Assembly (NCBI GenBank): GCA_002104905.1
Contig: MCFE01000070.1
Coordinates: 62,001 to 126,000 of the forward strand
Length of the DNA: 64,000 nucleotides
From: Basidiobolus meristosporus CBS 931.73
Taxonomy: Eukaryota; Basidiobolomycota; Basidiobolomycetes; Basidiobolales; Basidiobolaceae
Reading direction: 5' to 3'
A program made the position numbers and the translations under genes. Under the pieces are notes generated by a model, which saw only the letters and a list, made by a program, of their open reading frames with translations, had not been told where the DNA came from and did not search any database. Below are positions 10,709 to 22,637 of the stretch, in pieces. Position 1 is the first letter of the stretch; each line of letters opens with the position of its first letter.

Positions 10709-13700
10709 GAAACAAGCAGACAAAAAACAGAAACTAGAGCAGGCAAACCATATAACTACCAATGAACAGTTATTTGTAACCATACAAGAGAGTGCAAGTA
10801 ACCAAAGTAATGAATGGTATATTGACTCTGGAGCCTCACAGCATATTTGTGGTATAAAGGAGTGGTTCAGGAACTTAAAGACTATTCCCGTGAGTGAGGT
10901 TTATCTGGGAGATAACTCTGCTCTGGAAGCTACTGCAAGTGGGTCTATACAGCTAAATATGAGTGATAGCTCAGGGGCAACAACAGCAAGACTCACTGAC
11001 ATACTCTGTGTACCTGGAATAGCAAGAACCTACTTTCAGTCAGCAAAGCAGCTGCTCAGGGACTGAAGTTTGTTTTTACTAAAATAAGCTGCTCAATATT
11101 GAGTGAGAATGAGCAAAAATTAGCTTTGTGAATCAGAGAACACAATATATACAAGTCACAATACAAGATCATGGTACCTGAGTATGTCAACATTGCAGAA
11201 ACTGATGAAACTAACTGGCAGACGTAGCATAGGAGGCTAGGACACATTGGGTAACAGAAAATAAGCCAATTGGTAAAAATCAGCTTCTTTTGGGCCTAAA
11301 ACACTCAATTCTGATCAAATTGAATGCTTGTAAGCAATGTTCATATGGCATAAAAGCTACGCAACGTTTCACAAGCTCAGAAGGCATCAATACCACCAAA
11401 ACATGGCTATTGTACACTCAGACATATGTGGCTTCATGAGAACACTGTCCTTTGGAGCCAAGAGATACTCTATGAACTTTGTTGATGACAAAACAAGATA
11501 TACTTGGGTGTACTTCCTCAAAACAAAGAACCAAGCTTTAGAGATGTTTAAGTACCTGAAGAACATGGCAAAAACACAAACTGGGTATAAATTGAAGGTG
11601 CTACAATGTGACAATGGAGGAGAATACTGTTCAAAGGAGCTGGCAAAATACTGCTTGTCTACTGATATACTTCATCAGACCACAGTTCCTCATTGATCAT
11701 GGCAAAATGGAGTAGCAGAATGTACAAATAGATCAATAGTAGAGATAGGAAGATCTATGCTACATGATAGGGGAGTGGATTACAAGTTTTGGGCTGAAGC
11801 TGTTGCGACCACAGTACACATCAAGAACAGATGCCCAACAACAGTGCTGGGTGATTCTACACACTTTGAAGCATATACAGGCAAAAAAACCAGATCTCCA
11901 GCACCTCAAGATCTTCAGCAGTGATGTTTCTGATCATATCCCTTACAATAAACGCTCAAAGTTTGAACCAAAGAGTAGGAAAGGGATATTTCTTGGGTAT
12001 TGTGAAGATGTTAAAGGGTAAAGAGTGTATGATGGCAAAATTCAGAAGCTGATCAAGAGCAGGGACATTGTATTTGAGGAGAATTCAGATCTGAAAGACA
12101 CAGAAATCATTGGCCAGCTGCCTGATGATGCAATCAACACTAATAAAGAAAATATGTACCAGATCCAGCCAGATATGGAAGATACTTCTACCAGTTCCAG
12201 ATCAGAACAGTTTATCCCAGTTAGGAGATTTACCAGAATAAGAAATGCCCCTGGATCCTGGTGGCAGACATCCAATGATCACAAAGAAGCTTATCTTGCC
12301 TTATGTGCCAAACCTCAGAATCTGGAACAGGCAATGCAAAGTCCTGATGCCACTGTGTGGCAACAAGCCATGCAGGAGGAGTACCAATCACTGATCAAGG
12401 CAAACGTGGGAACTGGTAGATTTAGCAAATTGGAAAATGCCAATAAGATGTAGATGGGTTTACAAGAACAAGATAACCTCATTTGGTGCCATTTCATAAG
12501 TACAAGGCTATATTGGTGGCTAAAGGCTATTCCAATATCCAGGGACTAGGCTTAAAGCAAACATTTACTACAATTGCCAAGTTTAACTCCATTAGGACAG
12601 TGCTAGCCCTGGCAGCTGTACACAGTGTAGATCTACACCAAATGGACGTCAATATAGCCTTTCTAAATAGGTATTTGCAAGACAATATGTATATGGAGCA
12701 ATCAGAAGGCTTTACCAATCCAAAAGACCCTCATAAGGTGTGTAAACTTAGATAATCAATGTATGGGCTTAAGCAGGCACCTCAAGCATGATATAACAAG
12801 ATTGAAATATATAAAGAGAAAATTGGGCTCTCTTGTAGCACTGCAGATCACAGTATATATGTGAGACAGCTCAAAAAGGGTATGATCATCCTAGTTATTT
12901 ATGTGGATGGCCTAATTATACCTACAAGTGACCCAGAGGCACTTAAAGAGACTAAATCAGAACTCTTCAACAAGTTTGAGATGAATGATCTTGGAAAATT
13001 GAGCTATTTTTTTGGAATCGAGGTCAAACTTGACAGACCTACTCAGAAAGCTGTGCTGCATCAGTCTAAGTAGATCAGGGACATTCTTAAACGCTTCAAA
13101 ATTGAAAATTGCAAATCTGCAGCTACCCCTGTGGATTATAACCTGAAATTAAGCACCTCTCAGACAGTTATAGGTGAAAACGGCTCAAATATGGATCAAA
13201 ACTTTCCCTATCAATCAATGGTTGGTAGCCTTATATACTTGATGGTGTCAACATGTCCAGATATCGCAGTGGCTGTTGGAATAGTCAGTCAGAATATGCA
13301 GAATCATGGATCAGATCAAATAGCAGCAGTTAAGCAAATTCTCAGATATTTACAAGGTACCAAAAAAAATGGTACTGGAATACTCTGGAGCAACCAATAG
13401 GCAAAAATTTGATGGTTATAGTGATTCTGGTTGGGGTAGGGATTTGATTGACTGATGCTCTACCACAGGCTATGTATTTCTTTATGCTGGTGCAGCTATT
13501 ACTTGGTATTGCAAGAAACAACCAAGAGTGGCCCTATCTACAGCTGAGGCAGAGTATATGGCTGCATGTCAAGCAACTAAGGAGGCTAAATGGCTATAAA
13601 AACTATTCAAAGACTTAGTTTTTATTTCAGATCAACCAACATGTATTTACAAGGATAATTAAAGTTGTATTTCATTAGCTAGAAATCCTACTAACTCTGC

Positions 13701-13890
13701 CGGAACTAAGCACATTGATATACAGCATCACTTTGTGAGGGAAGCTGTAAAAATAACTTAGTAGAGTTAGTTTACTGCCCAACTAACAAAATGGTGGCAG
13801 ATTTATTGACAAAACCACTAGCTAGGCCACAATTTGAGAATATCAGAGAGGAATTAGGATTAAGAAATTATTTAGTTGAGGGGGAGTGTT
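10709..13890 (+). pseudogene. Degenerate Pol of outer copia element
   Basis: Collinear with the intact copy from just after the Gag zinc knuckle (KQADKKQKLEQ) through protease (WYIDSGAS near 10820), integrase (11337-11960), reverse transcriptase (12483-13073) and RNase H (13400-13850), up to the polypurine tract and LTR at 13887. Stops and frameshifts are scattered throughout, for example at 11695, 12019, 12752 and 13070. The YVDD motif is changed to YVDG near 12905. The decay mixes transitions and transversions, as expected for an old copy. Confidence 0.85.
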
Positions 13891-14255
13891 GAAATATTGG
13901 ACTATTTGGTATCATTCTGCAGCTAAAAATTTACTTAACAGTTCTGGACTAGTCTTGGTCACTGTGGGACTAATTTACAGCTCTAACCTTGCCACTTTCT
14001 CCAGATCTATGATCTTATGATTATTCCCTTATAGTCAGGATCAAATTAGCACTAATACTAACTATTATGTACTAACCCTGAAACTGTTGCAGAATGCTCC
14101 TGCATATTGAGAAACCCTGCTTACTTATTGTTACAGCTGTATTACTTCTACAAAGGTATAAATACAGAGCTTCTTTACTAATAAAAAACAGTTCAACTAT
14201 TATCACTATTTCTTGACAAGTTCCTTATATCCAAATCACTGCTTAAATTGCCACA
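13887..14255 (+). repeat. 3' LTR of outer copia element
   Basis: A 369-bp family-1 LTR beginning TGTTGAAATATTGG and ending GCCACA where the family has GCAACA. It is followed by GAAGA (14256-14260), which matches the duplication at 1920-1924. Confidence 0.9.
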
Positions 14256-14260
14256 GAAGA

Positions 14261-15202
14261 TGAGTTGAGATTTAGTATAGGGACCATAGCAACATATTAG
14301 GATACATAGACCATAATATATCTCTAAGAAAAAAATTAAGAAAAGGCCAGCAAAATACCATCAGAGTATCAGCTGAACTCCAGGCTTCTCAAAATTGGCA
14401 ACTCTTAATATCTCTGTTCTGAGCTAATGTGCAGGCAAGCAAGCAAGCTCTTCAGGAGTAGACTAGGCAAACCAGCATCCATAACAAATTTGGTATTTAA
14501 CTGCCCATTACTTCCAACAAAAAGTGCATTTGAAATTCTGAACTCAAAACACCAGCTGTGTACCAGCAGAATACCATTAGAATACCAGCAGAATACCAGC
14601 TAAAAAACATATGAATTCCAACTTTGAGATTTTTCACTGGGATAGTGACATCCACCTTGGCATATATGAAGTATATATGAGAGCAAATATGATTGCTGCA
14701 AATTCCATGTGTTGTATATGATGCATCTTGGTTTGTATCAACCCTGATCAAATCACATCAGTAGCAGATTTTATGATTGAATGTAGACTTGCGAGCAAAT
14801 CATTAATAAAATTACTAAGTCATTGTTTGCAGATGCTATTTGCAACCTAATGATAGGATACATGGCAATGAATGGTGATTTAATCATAATACATGGAAAA
14901 TAAGATATATTAAACTGATTGCACTGAATTGGCTCAAATCACATCTACCCAATCACCTACCAATTCTAGTATAGCTTACTCATCTGATTGGTCTTTTCTC
15001 ATTAGTCCTGTAACTACCACTGGATTTCCTTAGACACATTACAAGAGATCTATACCAGGCACAGCAGATCAATTACCCCAATCTGCTCCAGGAGATTCCT
15101 TGTTAAGCTTATCTGCTATTACACAACTATTGCCCTACAAGGGCTAATCCCACCATCTGTGGTAAGATAAGTCCTAGAAGCTTTCATTTTCAGCTGACAG
15201 CA
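14261..15202. other. Non-coding DNA with a small minisatellite
   Basis: No coding frame is supported. Around 14553-14604 a short degenerate tandem repeat of the unit GAATACCAGCA (with GTACCAGCA and GAATACCATTA variants) is visible. The rest may be the non-coding flank of the transposase fragment that follows. Confidence 0.45.
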
Positions 15203-15502
15203 ATGGATAACCACCTTGCAGAGAGTATGAATGACTTAGAACAAGCTTGGAATACTAGGTTCAGAAGCTTCAATAGACTTCCATGTCCCAGAGCGCACAT
15301 CAATAGGTTCCATATCAAGATTACTTTGTATACATTTGCATTCAGAATTATTAGACCTTTTAGAGGACAAAGGCATCTTTATTTTGGCAAATGCAAGGCA
15401 CACTGTGTGAAGTTTGAAGCACTGTCTGTCATTGATGATGACATCATCTGGCTTAGTGGGCCATTTGCTGGAAAAAGGTATGACAATGCACCCTGGGTAT
15501 AA
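15203..15502 (+). pseudogene. DDE_Tnp_4 (PIF/Harbinger-like) transposase fragment
   Basis: The 99-residue frame contains LYFGKCKAHCVKFEALSV, then WLSGPFAGKRYDNAPW. These resemble the mid-domain of PIF/Harbinger-type DDE endonucleases (pattern: KxHCxKxEA, about 15 residues, GPxxGxxxD). The first catalytic Asp and the C-terminal part are not in this frame, and no intact flanking frames are found, so this is a remnant. Family assignment rests on that motif pair only. The S repeats next to it could be related non-autonomous elements. Confidence 0.55.
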
Positions 15503-15756
15503 AATCATCCAAGATTTGGCCGAGGGAAGAAATAGATGGCTGGCATCGCTTATAAGGAGAAGATTGCCAGAGATTACAGTGTATTAAAGCTCATATAAAG
15601 CTAAGGAATGGTATGCTTAGCAGGCAGCAGAAGCTCCACAACCAGATATTTGATCATTAAGAGTGAGAGCAGAGCATACATTTCAGTATCTACAGTGATT
15701 CAGTATACAAGATGGTTAATACACAAGAAAGTCACAATCAGAAGAAAACAGCGGAA

Positions 15757-16470
15757 TAGACTTGTCCCATTGGATAGTGTAACATTGATCCATGAGTGCC
15801 AAATGATGCAAAAGTGTGTCAGGGAGGCCAAGTGAACCTATACTTGGCCACAGAGTGTGAAACATGGTTATGCATTGTCATGTAAAGCAGCCCTTGTGTT
15901 TCACCCATTATGTGTGAGAAAATCCATTTTTTGACTTTTTTTTGGAATAGATGCTGTGCACAATGTACAAGAGGACAGTAGGACTGATGACAAGCATCTG
16001 GTACTCAATATTCATAGCACTCTGAGTCTAGCTCCTGCAGCTCATAGCATGACACAAAAAAGCATGGCACTATCTTGGTCCACTACCACTATCCAACACT
16101 ATATCTAAATAATAGCCCTAAAGTAAAACATACACAAAGCACTTATAGTGCATGTGGACCTATACATGGTCACTGAGTGTAAATCATAGATCTTCATCTG
16201 CATGCAAAGCATCCTCTGTGCTACACCCATTGTGCTGGAGAAAAGATATTTTTTGCCCTTTTTTTGGGATCAATGTTGTGCATGATGTGGATGAGCACAA
16301 ACAGACTGATAACATTTATCTGAAACTCAATACCAATGGCACTCTGAATCCAGCTCCTGCAGCTTGTAAAGTGCCACAAAAATACTTGGCACTATCTTAG
16401 TCCACTGGCACTCTCTTGAACTACAAGTGCTTTGAGCAGGTTTTACTCTAGGGCTAATATTTAAATTTAG
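15757..16470. repeat. S repeat copy 2, two units in direct orientation
   Basis: Begins TAGACTTGTCCCATTGGATAGTG at 15757, the same end as in the other S copies. A first unit runs to about 16150 and a second, lacking the outer end, from about 16151 to 16470. The shared core includes GTGGACCTAT..GGTCACTGAGTGT, CATGCAAAGCA and CTCAATACCAATGGCACTCTGAATCCAGCTCC-type sequence. No protein is encoded. It abuts the copia remnant that starts near 16480. Confidence 0.65.
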
Positions 16471-18233
16471 TGTCAGATAGTTATTAGACTGAATAGGAAT
16501 AGGCCAAGCTTGATCCCTCATTGATATAGTAATTTAGGCTATTTGTTGTCCAGTTGGATCTCCTGGCATTTGATACTGGAATGATCACTTCTGCAATATT
16601 CCTGGGTACTAATTCTGACTGAACCACGGTTGTAGAGTCCTCTGAAGCAAAGAAATTTTCATTGTTTTGCTCTGATTCAATTCTGACTATTGGTGGACTT
16701 AAGATCCAACTTTTGTCATCATCTGATGTCATTTTTTGTGAAAATTTTGAATTTTCATCAAACAATCCATCCATGGACTTGACCAGCTTCTTTGATTAGA
16801 AATTCTAGAGTCTCTATTTCTTACTCTCTTTGCAGTAGCCCAAAAATATGCATTTTACACTTTTTGCCTCAAATTTTGACTGATTTCTGGACAGTTTCTT
16901 GGCATTTACTGTACACCCAAATATTCTTAGATGTTATGCACTTGGTCTGTACCCATACCATGCTTCAAATGGAATAGAGTCACAAGGTATTCTGTTATAA
17001 CTCCTATTTTTAAGGTATAAAGGAGTAGCAAATAATTCCGCCCAAAAATCATAGGATAATTTTTGATCATGGATCATAGATATTGCTTTATGAATTATTG
17101 ATCTGTCAGGATGTTCTGCTACTCCACTTTTCTGTGGGGAGTATGGTACAGCAGTGTCTTGCTTTATCCTATGAATTTTGCAGAAGCAGATGAAGAGTTT
17201 AGAGGTATATTCTCCACCATTGTCAGAGCATATTTTCTTGATTTTTTCACCAGTTTCTCTCTCCACCATGGCTTTAAGCTCTGTGAGCTTAGACAGAGCT
17301 TCTTCTTTCTCTCCATGAAGTAAACCTATGTGTATCTTGTATATTCTTCAATAAAAGTGATTAATTATTTCATCCTGCCTAAGGACAAACTTGCATAGGT
17401 CCACTCATAGCTGAGTGAATTAGATCTAATTTTTTCTCAGCTTTGATCAATCAAGAGCTCTTGAACAGTTGTCTGGCTTGTTTCCTATTTATGTAGGCTT
17501 CACAGTACTCCAAATTAGCTGTGGGATCAATTTTTACTCCAGAGACTAGCTGATCTTTGATCATTTTGCACACATAATCATAATTGATTTGCCTAAATCT
17601 CCTGTGCCAAAGCATTGGTGTTTCTTCATTCAAGTTACTTATATTGGCTTCCAGATATGATGGAATATAAGTCAACTTGTATAGATCTTGATCTTTGATA
17701 ACCAGAGCAATATTGGCACCATTTTGATCAGTAATCCTGCATCCAGAATTGTCAAAGCTGAAATTGAGTCCTTCTGCAATGGCTTTGCTTACAGATAGTA
17801 GGTACTTGCTATTTCTGATACATAGGGTTCTTCTTTAAAGATCAGAGTACAGCTTCCTTCACTACTTCTAAGGTTTACTTGGATAGTTCTGTCTCCCACT
17901 GTATCAAGTGTTCTATTGTCACCCATGAAAACCTTCTTGATTGGAATTACTTGATATTGGGTGAAAAGTTCATTTTGGTGTGGGTAAAAAGTTTATTTTG
18001 ATGTGTTAAGTGTTGAATGCTGCAGAGTCAATATACCATGTCTGAGAATCCTTCTTTGCGGTCATATTTAGCGCAGATATGAATAGTCTATCTTCAGTTG
18101 GTGCAGCATTTCTATATTCAGGCTTCTTTTGTTGATTATCTCTCTTATTGAGACACTGGACTGATGTGTGTCCTTTCCTTTTGCAGTAGTTGCAAAACAG
18201 GGTGCTGTTACCCTTGTAGGGTCTTGGGTATTT

Positions 18234-18503
18234 GGTCCTTGCACCCATGGTGATATTTGCATCAAATGCAACAAACACTGCACAGGACATTTTGCATACT
18301 TAAATATTGGCACTTACATATGTCACCCATTGTTTAAAAAGGATTTAGAGCTTAAACTCAACAACATGTGTAGCTCATGCGGCATTAATATCACCAATCA
18401 TGATGAAACTAAATGCCCACAATGTAAAGCAAAGCTTTTTTGTAGTTACTCTGTCACTAGAGACGGGTTAGTTTTATGCAAACCTACCTCCAAATCTTCT
18501 CAA
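18234..18503 (+). other. Cys-rich coding-like insert in copia gag
   Basis: The full-length relative reads straight across this point (CTTGGGTACCTCCTTTG). Here about 270 bp intervene, flanked by TA on both sides (GGGTA...GATACCC). The plus strand of the insert is open and encodes three CXXC pairs (CIKC, CSSC, CPQC) plus further Cys and His, spaced like a zinc-ribbon protein. No terminal inverted repeat is seen. It could be a captured gene fragment or part of another transposon. I do not recognise the family. Confidence 0.4.
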
Positions 18504-18566
18504 GATACCCTCTTTGTTGCTTATCATGGCTTATTAAAGCATTTTCTTCTTCCTTCTTATTGGCAC

Positions 18567-19426
18567 TATAGTGGGGTCACAGTCACACCCACTGACAGAT
18601 GTGCTCATTCCTATATTTTTTACTTCCTATTTTCTCTACTACACTTATTTTAGTTTTATCCCATTTGCCTTACCTGATCAGCACTATCCTGTTAGCCAGT
18701 TGACTATCACAACTGCTTACCTTATTTCATAAGTTATCCCTTGCTTTATGTAAGATTAATAGCAGTAAGTGCTTCTGTATTGGACAAGTACCCATGCCAG
18801 TACCTGTGACACATGATCAGCCAATGTCACTATCCCTACCATTTCCATACCATATATGGTATCTGTATGTTACACAGGCCTCAGAGTACTGATTCCTGAT
18901 TGGTTGCATGTGCTGTGCCTCTTAGAACCTTCCAACACCTAATTAGAACATTCTTAGGTCATTCTGATGTCATTAAGATTTCTATTGATATCTGGAACCT
19001 TCTGGAAAACCATGATTAGTAATCACTTAGCCAGTAAGAAAAGTATATAAGGGATTCTATCCCTCAACAATAAATCATTCTCCCTTTTATCAATATACCA
19101 ACTGGATGATTAGTGTGATCACTGCTACCTGCTGCTACCTGAACTTCCAACCCCAGACCACAGGACACTCCCAGGAAACCACGCTGAGAGCCAACTTACC
19201 TTGGAGGCACTACTTGTGAGAAATACTCAGAGCAAGTATCTTTTATTATATTTGAATCCTTCCCACGTGTTTTCTTGTACAGGCAAAAATACTTTTCTGT
19301 CTTTGTAACTATAGACCACAGCTGCATTCTTATCAAGTCCCTACCAGTGGAGTTTGTAGTTGTTTTGACTTTGGAAGCTTTAGCACATTGTCATCTCAAA
19401 GGATGCTGAACTCAGCACATACTTTT
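18567..19426 (+). repeat. R repeat copy 1 (LTR-like, truncated at right)
   Basis: Starts TATAGTGGGGTCACAG, matching TGTAGTGGGGTGACAG of copy 2 at 30686, and stays alignable for 860 bp up to CAGCACATACTTTT. The last roughly 210 bp of the full unit are missing. It contains AAGTATATAAGGG (TATA-like) followed by CAATAAATCAT, a promoter/poly(A) arrangement typical of LTRs. It lies inside family-2 gag. Confidence 0.75.
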
Positions 19427-19617
19427 CTTCCATATATGTTACTTAAGGTCAAATCTTCATTTCTGAGCTCTAGGGTCTATACAAGGCCCTGAAGCTTGTC
19501 TGTCAGGCTATTCATGATGGTAACTATCACATCCTCATCAGTGGTTGGTATGCCCACAGACTAGAGCACTTGGTTTTCAATGCAGTAAGATTGGCCAAGT
19601 CTTAAATGTTGTAGAAC

Positions 19618-20490
19618 AGTTGCCACTGCTCTGTATCTTAGAAATAGGAGTTATAGCAGAATACTTTGCAAATGTACTCTATTTAAGACATGATATGGGT
19701 ACAGACCAAGTGTAGAACATTTAAGAGCATTTGGGTGTACAACTGATCAAATCCAGAGATCTGTTGTTTCATGATAATTCAAAAATTTCAAAAAAAGGTT
19801 CTCAGAAGATGACAAAAATCTGATCTCAAGCTCACCAACAGTCACAATTGAGTCAGTGCAAAACAATTAAGACTTTTCACTCCAGAGGACACCATCATCC
19901 TGGTTCAGCCTGAGTCAGTCCCCAGTAATATCCCAGAAGTGGCTATTCCAGTATCACAAGCCAGCAGATCCAACCAGATCAGTAATAGCCCAAATTACTA
20001 TTTCAATGAGGCTACAAGCTTTGCCTATGCATATTCAGTCCATATTGATATGCACAAGACTGTAATAATGGCCCTAAATAGCCTTCAGATAAAGTTTTGG
20101 GGATTTGTAATGATTGAGCAGTATAAGACTGTGATGGAAAATCAAATGTGGGACTTAGTCAAATCACTAATCAACCAAAAATGAATTGGGTGCTGATAAG
20201 TCTTCAGGTCAAAATACAAGGCCAATTGTGCTGTTGAAAGATACAACAAAAGACCAATGACAACAGGACACTCTTAAGCAAAAGGACTTGTCTATACTGA
20301 GATCTTTGCATCAGTAGCAAAGCTTTATTCCATTGGATTAATATTGGTCATTGCGGTTGAATATATGTTTTTATACATCAGATAGATGCAAAAAATGCAT
20401 TTTTGAATGAGGAACCTGATGAGGATGTGTACATAGACCAGCTTGATGGGCGTATCCACCAGAATAGCCCCCACTTGTTCTGCAAGCTTG
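19618..20490 (+). pseudogene. Family-2 copia Pol fragment (integrase end to RT)
   Basis: The plus-strand sequence follows the family-2 Pol order: end of integrase (GTTGCCACTGCTCTGTATCTTAG), the integrase-RT spacer (frame 19939-20184, ending in a segment like the family's SPNYYINxGTNLAYAYSVHID), then RT up to FNEELDED-like and PHLVCKL-like segments near 20400-20480. Stops and frameshifts abound. It breaks at the left edge of CACTA copy 1. The RNase H part of the same strand and family reappears at 33937, so the CACTA element probably landed in this copia copy. Confidence 0.72.
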
Positions 20491-20537
20491 AAGATCTTAA
20501 CACAGTCTGAAGTAGGCACCATATAATTAGAAATGAT

Positions 20538-22436
20538 TTGGGTATTCCATACACAGCTTAAATCAATATATACAATGGCCTCCTGCCTACTAACCTCTAT
20601 ATATGCACACACCTATTGCAGTTGACATACTTCTATCACCTCTACTTACAGCTTTTTACTGTGATACTTGCAAAGTTGCCAAATACCTTGTATTACTGGT
20701 AGCATATACATCTTGCAAACATATGCTTGGTTGTTCCCACTTCTGCTATGAATACCTCCTGAATATCTACAAACAACTCACTGTGTAATGTCATGCCAAT
20801 TCTTTCAAATTTATCTGGTAACTCAAAGGGTTCATTTAACCAGAAATGTCCCAAGTATAACTTGTTCATCAGTGTACAGATGTGTTGGAGAGCAAATGCA
20901 TTGCTCTCAGTGGAAAGCTTTTGTTCCAACAGATACGCTCTATATTATGTACCTCTGGTTTGTAATTAAATCCATATTTGGTACAATGTCTTGTAGCTTG
21001 CCAACTTTGCTGCAATTGCATATTGACTTCTGTATGCTCTCCCTGCAGGAAGATGATGTTCTAAGTGTTGGTGTTTGAATAATAACAATGTGTGTGAGTT
21101 ATGGAGTAAATCCCCTGTATATTACGTGGATCTCACACATTGAACCACAATACTGTCCATTGTGCCAAGAGAAGCAGGCTATCTTGCCAATGGCTGGGAT
21201 ACCTCCAATGCAGATAATAAAATGCACTTTGATATGGTAAACATTTACTGCTATCCTGCTGGAAAGAACACAGAATTCATCCAGCAATGGATGCAGGTAG
21301 CTAATAAGGTTGGACAGTGATTCAGGCCCAGATACCAGTGAGACTACTGTCAAACTTTGGCTCTGATACTGTAAGATAGGTGCAGATTCAGGTTGATGAG
21401 AATCAGCAGCCAGCAGGAATTGCTGTTAGAGTAATTTTGCAATACAAATCCATCAAGAGCCAAGGCAAAGGCATGATCATACATACCTTCAAAGTAGCCC
21501 TTGCTTTTTAGCTGTTTATAATGTTTGCCATCAAAAATAATGGATATGCTTGTGCTTGACTAATACTGAGTGCAGTACTTTATAGCTTTGCAATATCTGT
21601 TGGACTGCAAAAGCTTCTTTAGATGGGATTTTACTGGAATATATGTGGAGTGTGAGCAATGTTTTCCCCCAATGATGGTGGATTTCTGACAAGTTGGACA
21701 CCTTTCAATGGTGGCATTTTCTGATGTGAATGCCATGCAACTGTTGACATATCTTGGTATCAGAGCAGTTTCTGGGTCATATGTTGCAAGCTACATGAAG
21801 GTTGTCCACTTTTATCATGTACATGGTAAGTTGCATCCTGGATGATACTGGCAAGAAGTTGTGGTAAATCCTCAAAGCTCTCCTTACTGATATTAATGAA
21901 CATGTGCCACTTCTCTAGCCACAACATCACATCATTCACCAGTAGATTGATTACTGGGCTTGCTTGACTCCATAAAGTATCCATTGCATTTTGTTCCACA
22001 GGTGTTGTCTCATTTCATATTGCAATTTTGCTGGGCACATGCTAGGTATTGTTGTCAGGGGAGATAGGCTCACAATTCATCACTGAGCCTGCTTCTTCAG
22101 AGCCATCACTCTGCATGCCATATTCAGAAGGCTGGGTTGAGCCTAAAGGTGTCACAAACTCACCTGACTCGGTTTGCACAAGGGAAGAAGTGCACTCAGG
22201 TGCTGTAATAGAAGTATTAGCTGACTGGGAAGATATTGCTGGTACAGTTATGATCAATAAATGGTCAAATATGACTTGTGAGGCAAATCACTGGCCTGGA
22301 TCCCTGTTATGCTTCCTATGCTGTCTGCATGCTTGATGGCTGAGAGGCATGTTACAATAGCCACACAGTCTTTTTCTTGTCTCTTACAGCATTGAATTAA
22401 AGTAGTGTTATCCATGCGGCAAACAATTTGACACAT
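20538..22436 (-). pseudogene. tnp2-type CACTA transposase, copy 1
   Basis: Minus-strand frames align with the copy-2 transposase: N-terminal acidic/Ser-rich part near 22042-22257, MDTLWSQASPVINLL near 21990, a degenerate FDGKHYKQLKSKG region near 21480-21540, and the domain around 21099-21353 that holds HFIICIGGIPAIGKIACFSWHNGQYC. The last resembles the tnp2-family motif for the second catalytic region and the Cys-rich 'GHNG..C..C' signature. Frameshifts, stops and an internal deletion inactivate it. Confidence 0.7.
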
Positions 22437-22637
22437 GACAATGTAATGCTATTGTATTATTGTCTTGTCCCTACTCATGTGAACTTAAGACGGTATTGTA
22501 TTTAAGACGTTTTACCTACATGAATGTAAGATTCAATGATGACCTGCCATAGTTAGAATTATAAAAAAAGCTGTGGCACAACATACATGCATATATGTAA
22601 CACCATTTCCCCTTTGGTTTGACTCACTTCCATTTAT

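Larger units (their letters stand above)
1925..14255 (+). mobile_element. Outer copia retrotransposon (family 1), split by nested insertions
   Basis: The left LTR (1925-2292) and right LTR (13887-14255) belong to the same family. They are flanked by a perfect 5-bp target duplication, GAAGA, at 1920-1924 and 14256-14260, which shows that they bound one original insertion. The 5' LTR is followed by the primer-binding site and the first 50 codons of Gag, ending at 2479. The body resumes at 10709 in the middle of Gag and continues through Pol to the right LTR. Everything between is a later, inverted copia of the same family that itself hosts a third copy. About 580 bp of this element's gag was lost together with the far end of the inserted copy. 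The pol part has many stops, so the element is dead. Confidence 0.88.
16480..19563 (-). mobile_element. Family-2 copia remnant, minus strand, with two insertions
   Basis: Collinear with the gag-integrase part of the full-length family-2 element at 34506-39190. The integrase-RT spacer is near 16484-16774, integrase core near 16934-17269, GAG-pre-integrase near 17451-17675, protease and zinc knuckle near 18006-18233, and gag pieces at 18504-18566 and 19427-19563. Two foreign stretches interrupt gag: a Cys-rich insert (about 18234-18503) and repeat R copy 1 (18567-19426). No LTR remains and many stops are present. At the position where the full-length element has a TAA, this copy reads GATCAAAAT. 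Confidence 0.75.

Noticed and set aside
14550-14605. CRISPR-like short repeats
   Set aside because: The roughly 11-bp GAATACCAGCA units have no spacers and lie in a fungal repeat region; this is a minisatellite.
18168-18653. A single 161-residue plus-strand protein
   Set aside because: Its ends are antisense copia gag and R-repeat sequence; only the middle insert has independent coding character.
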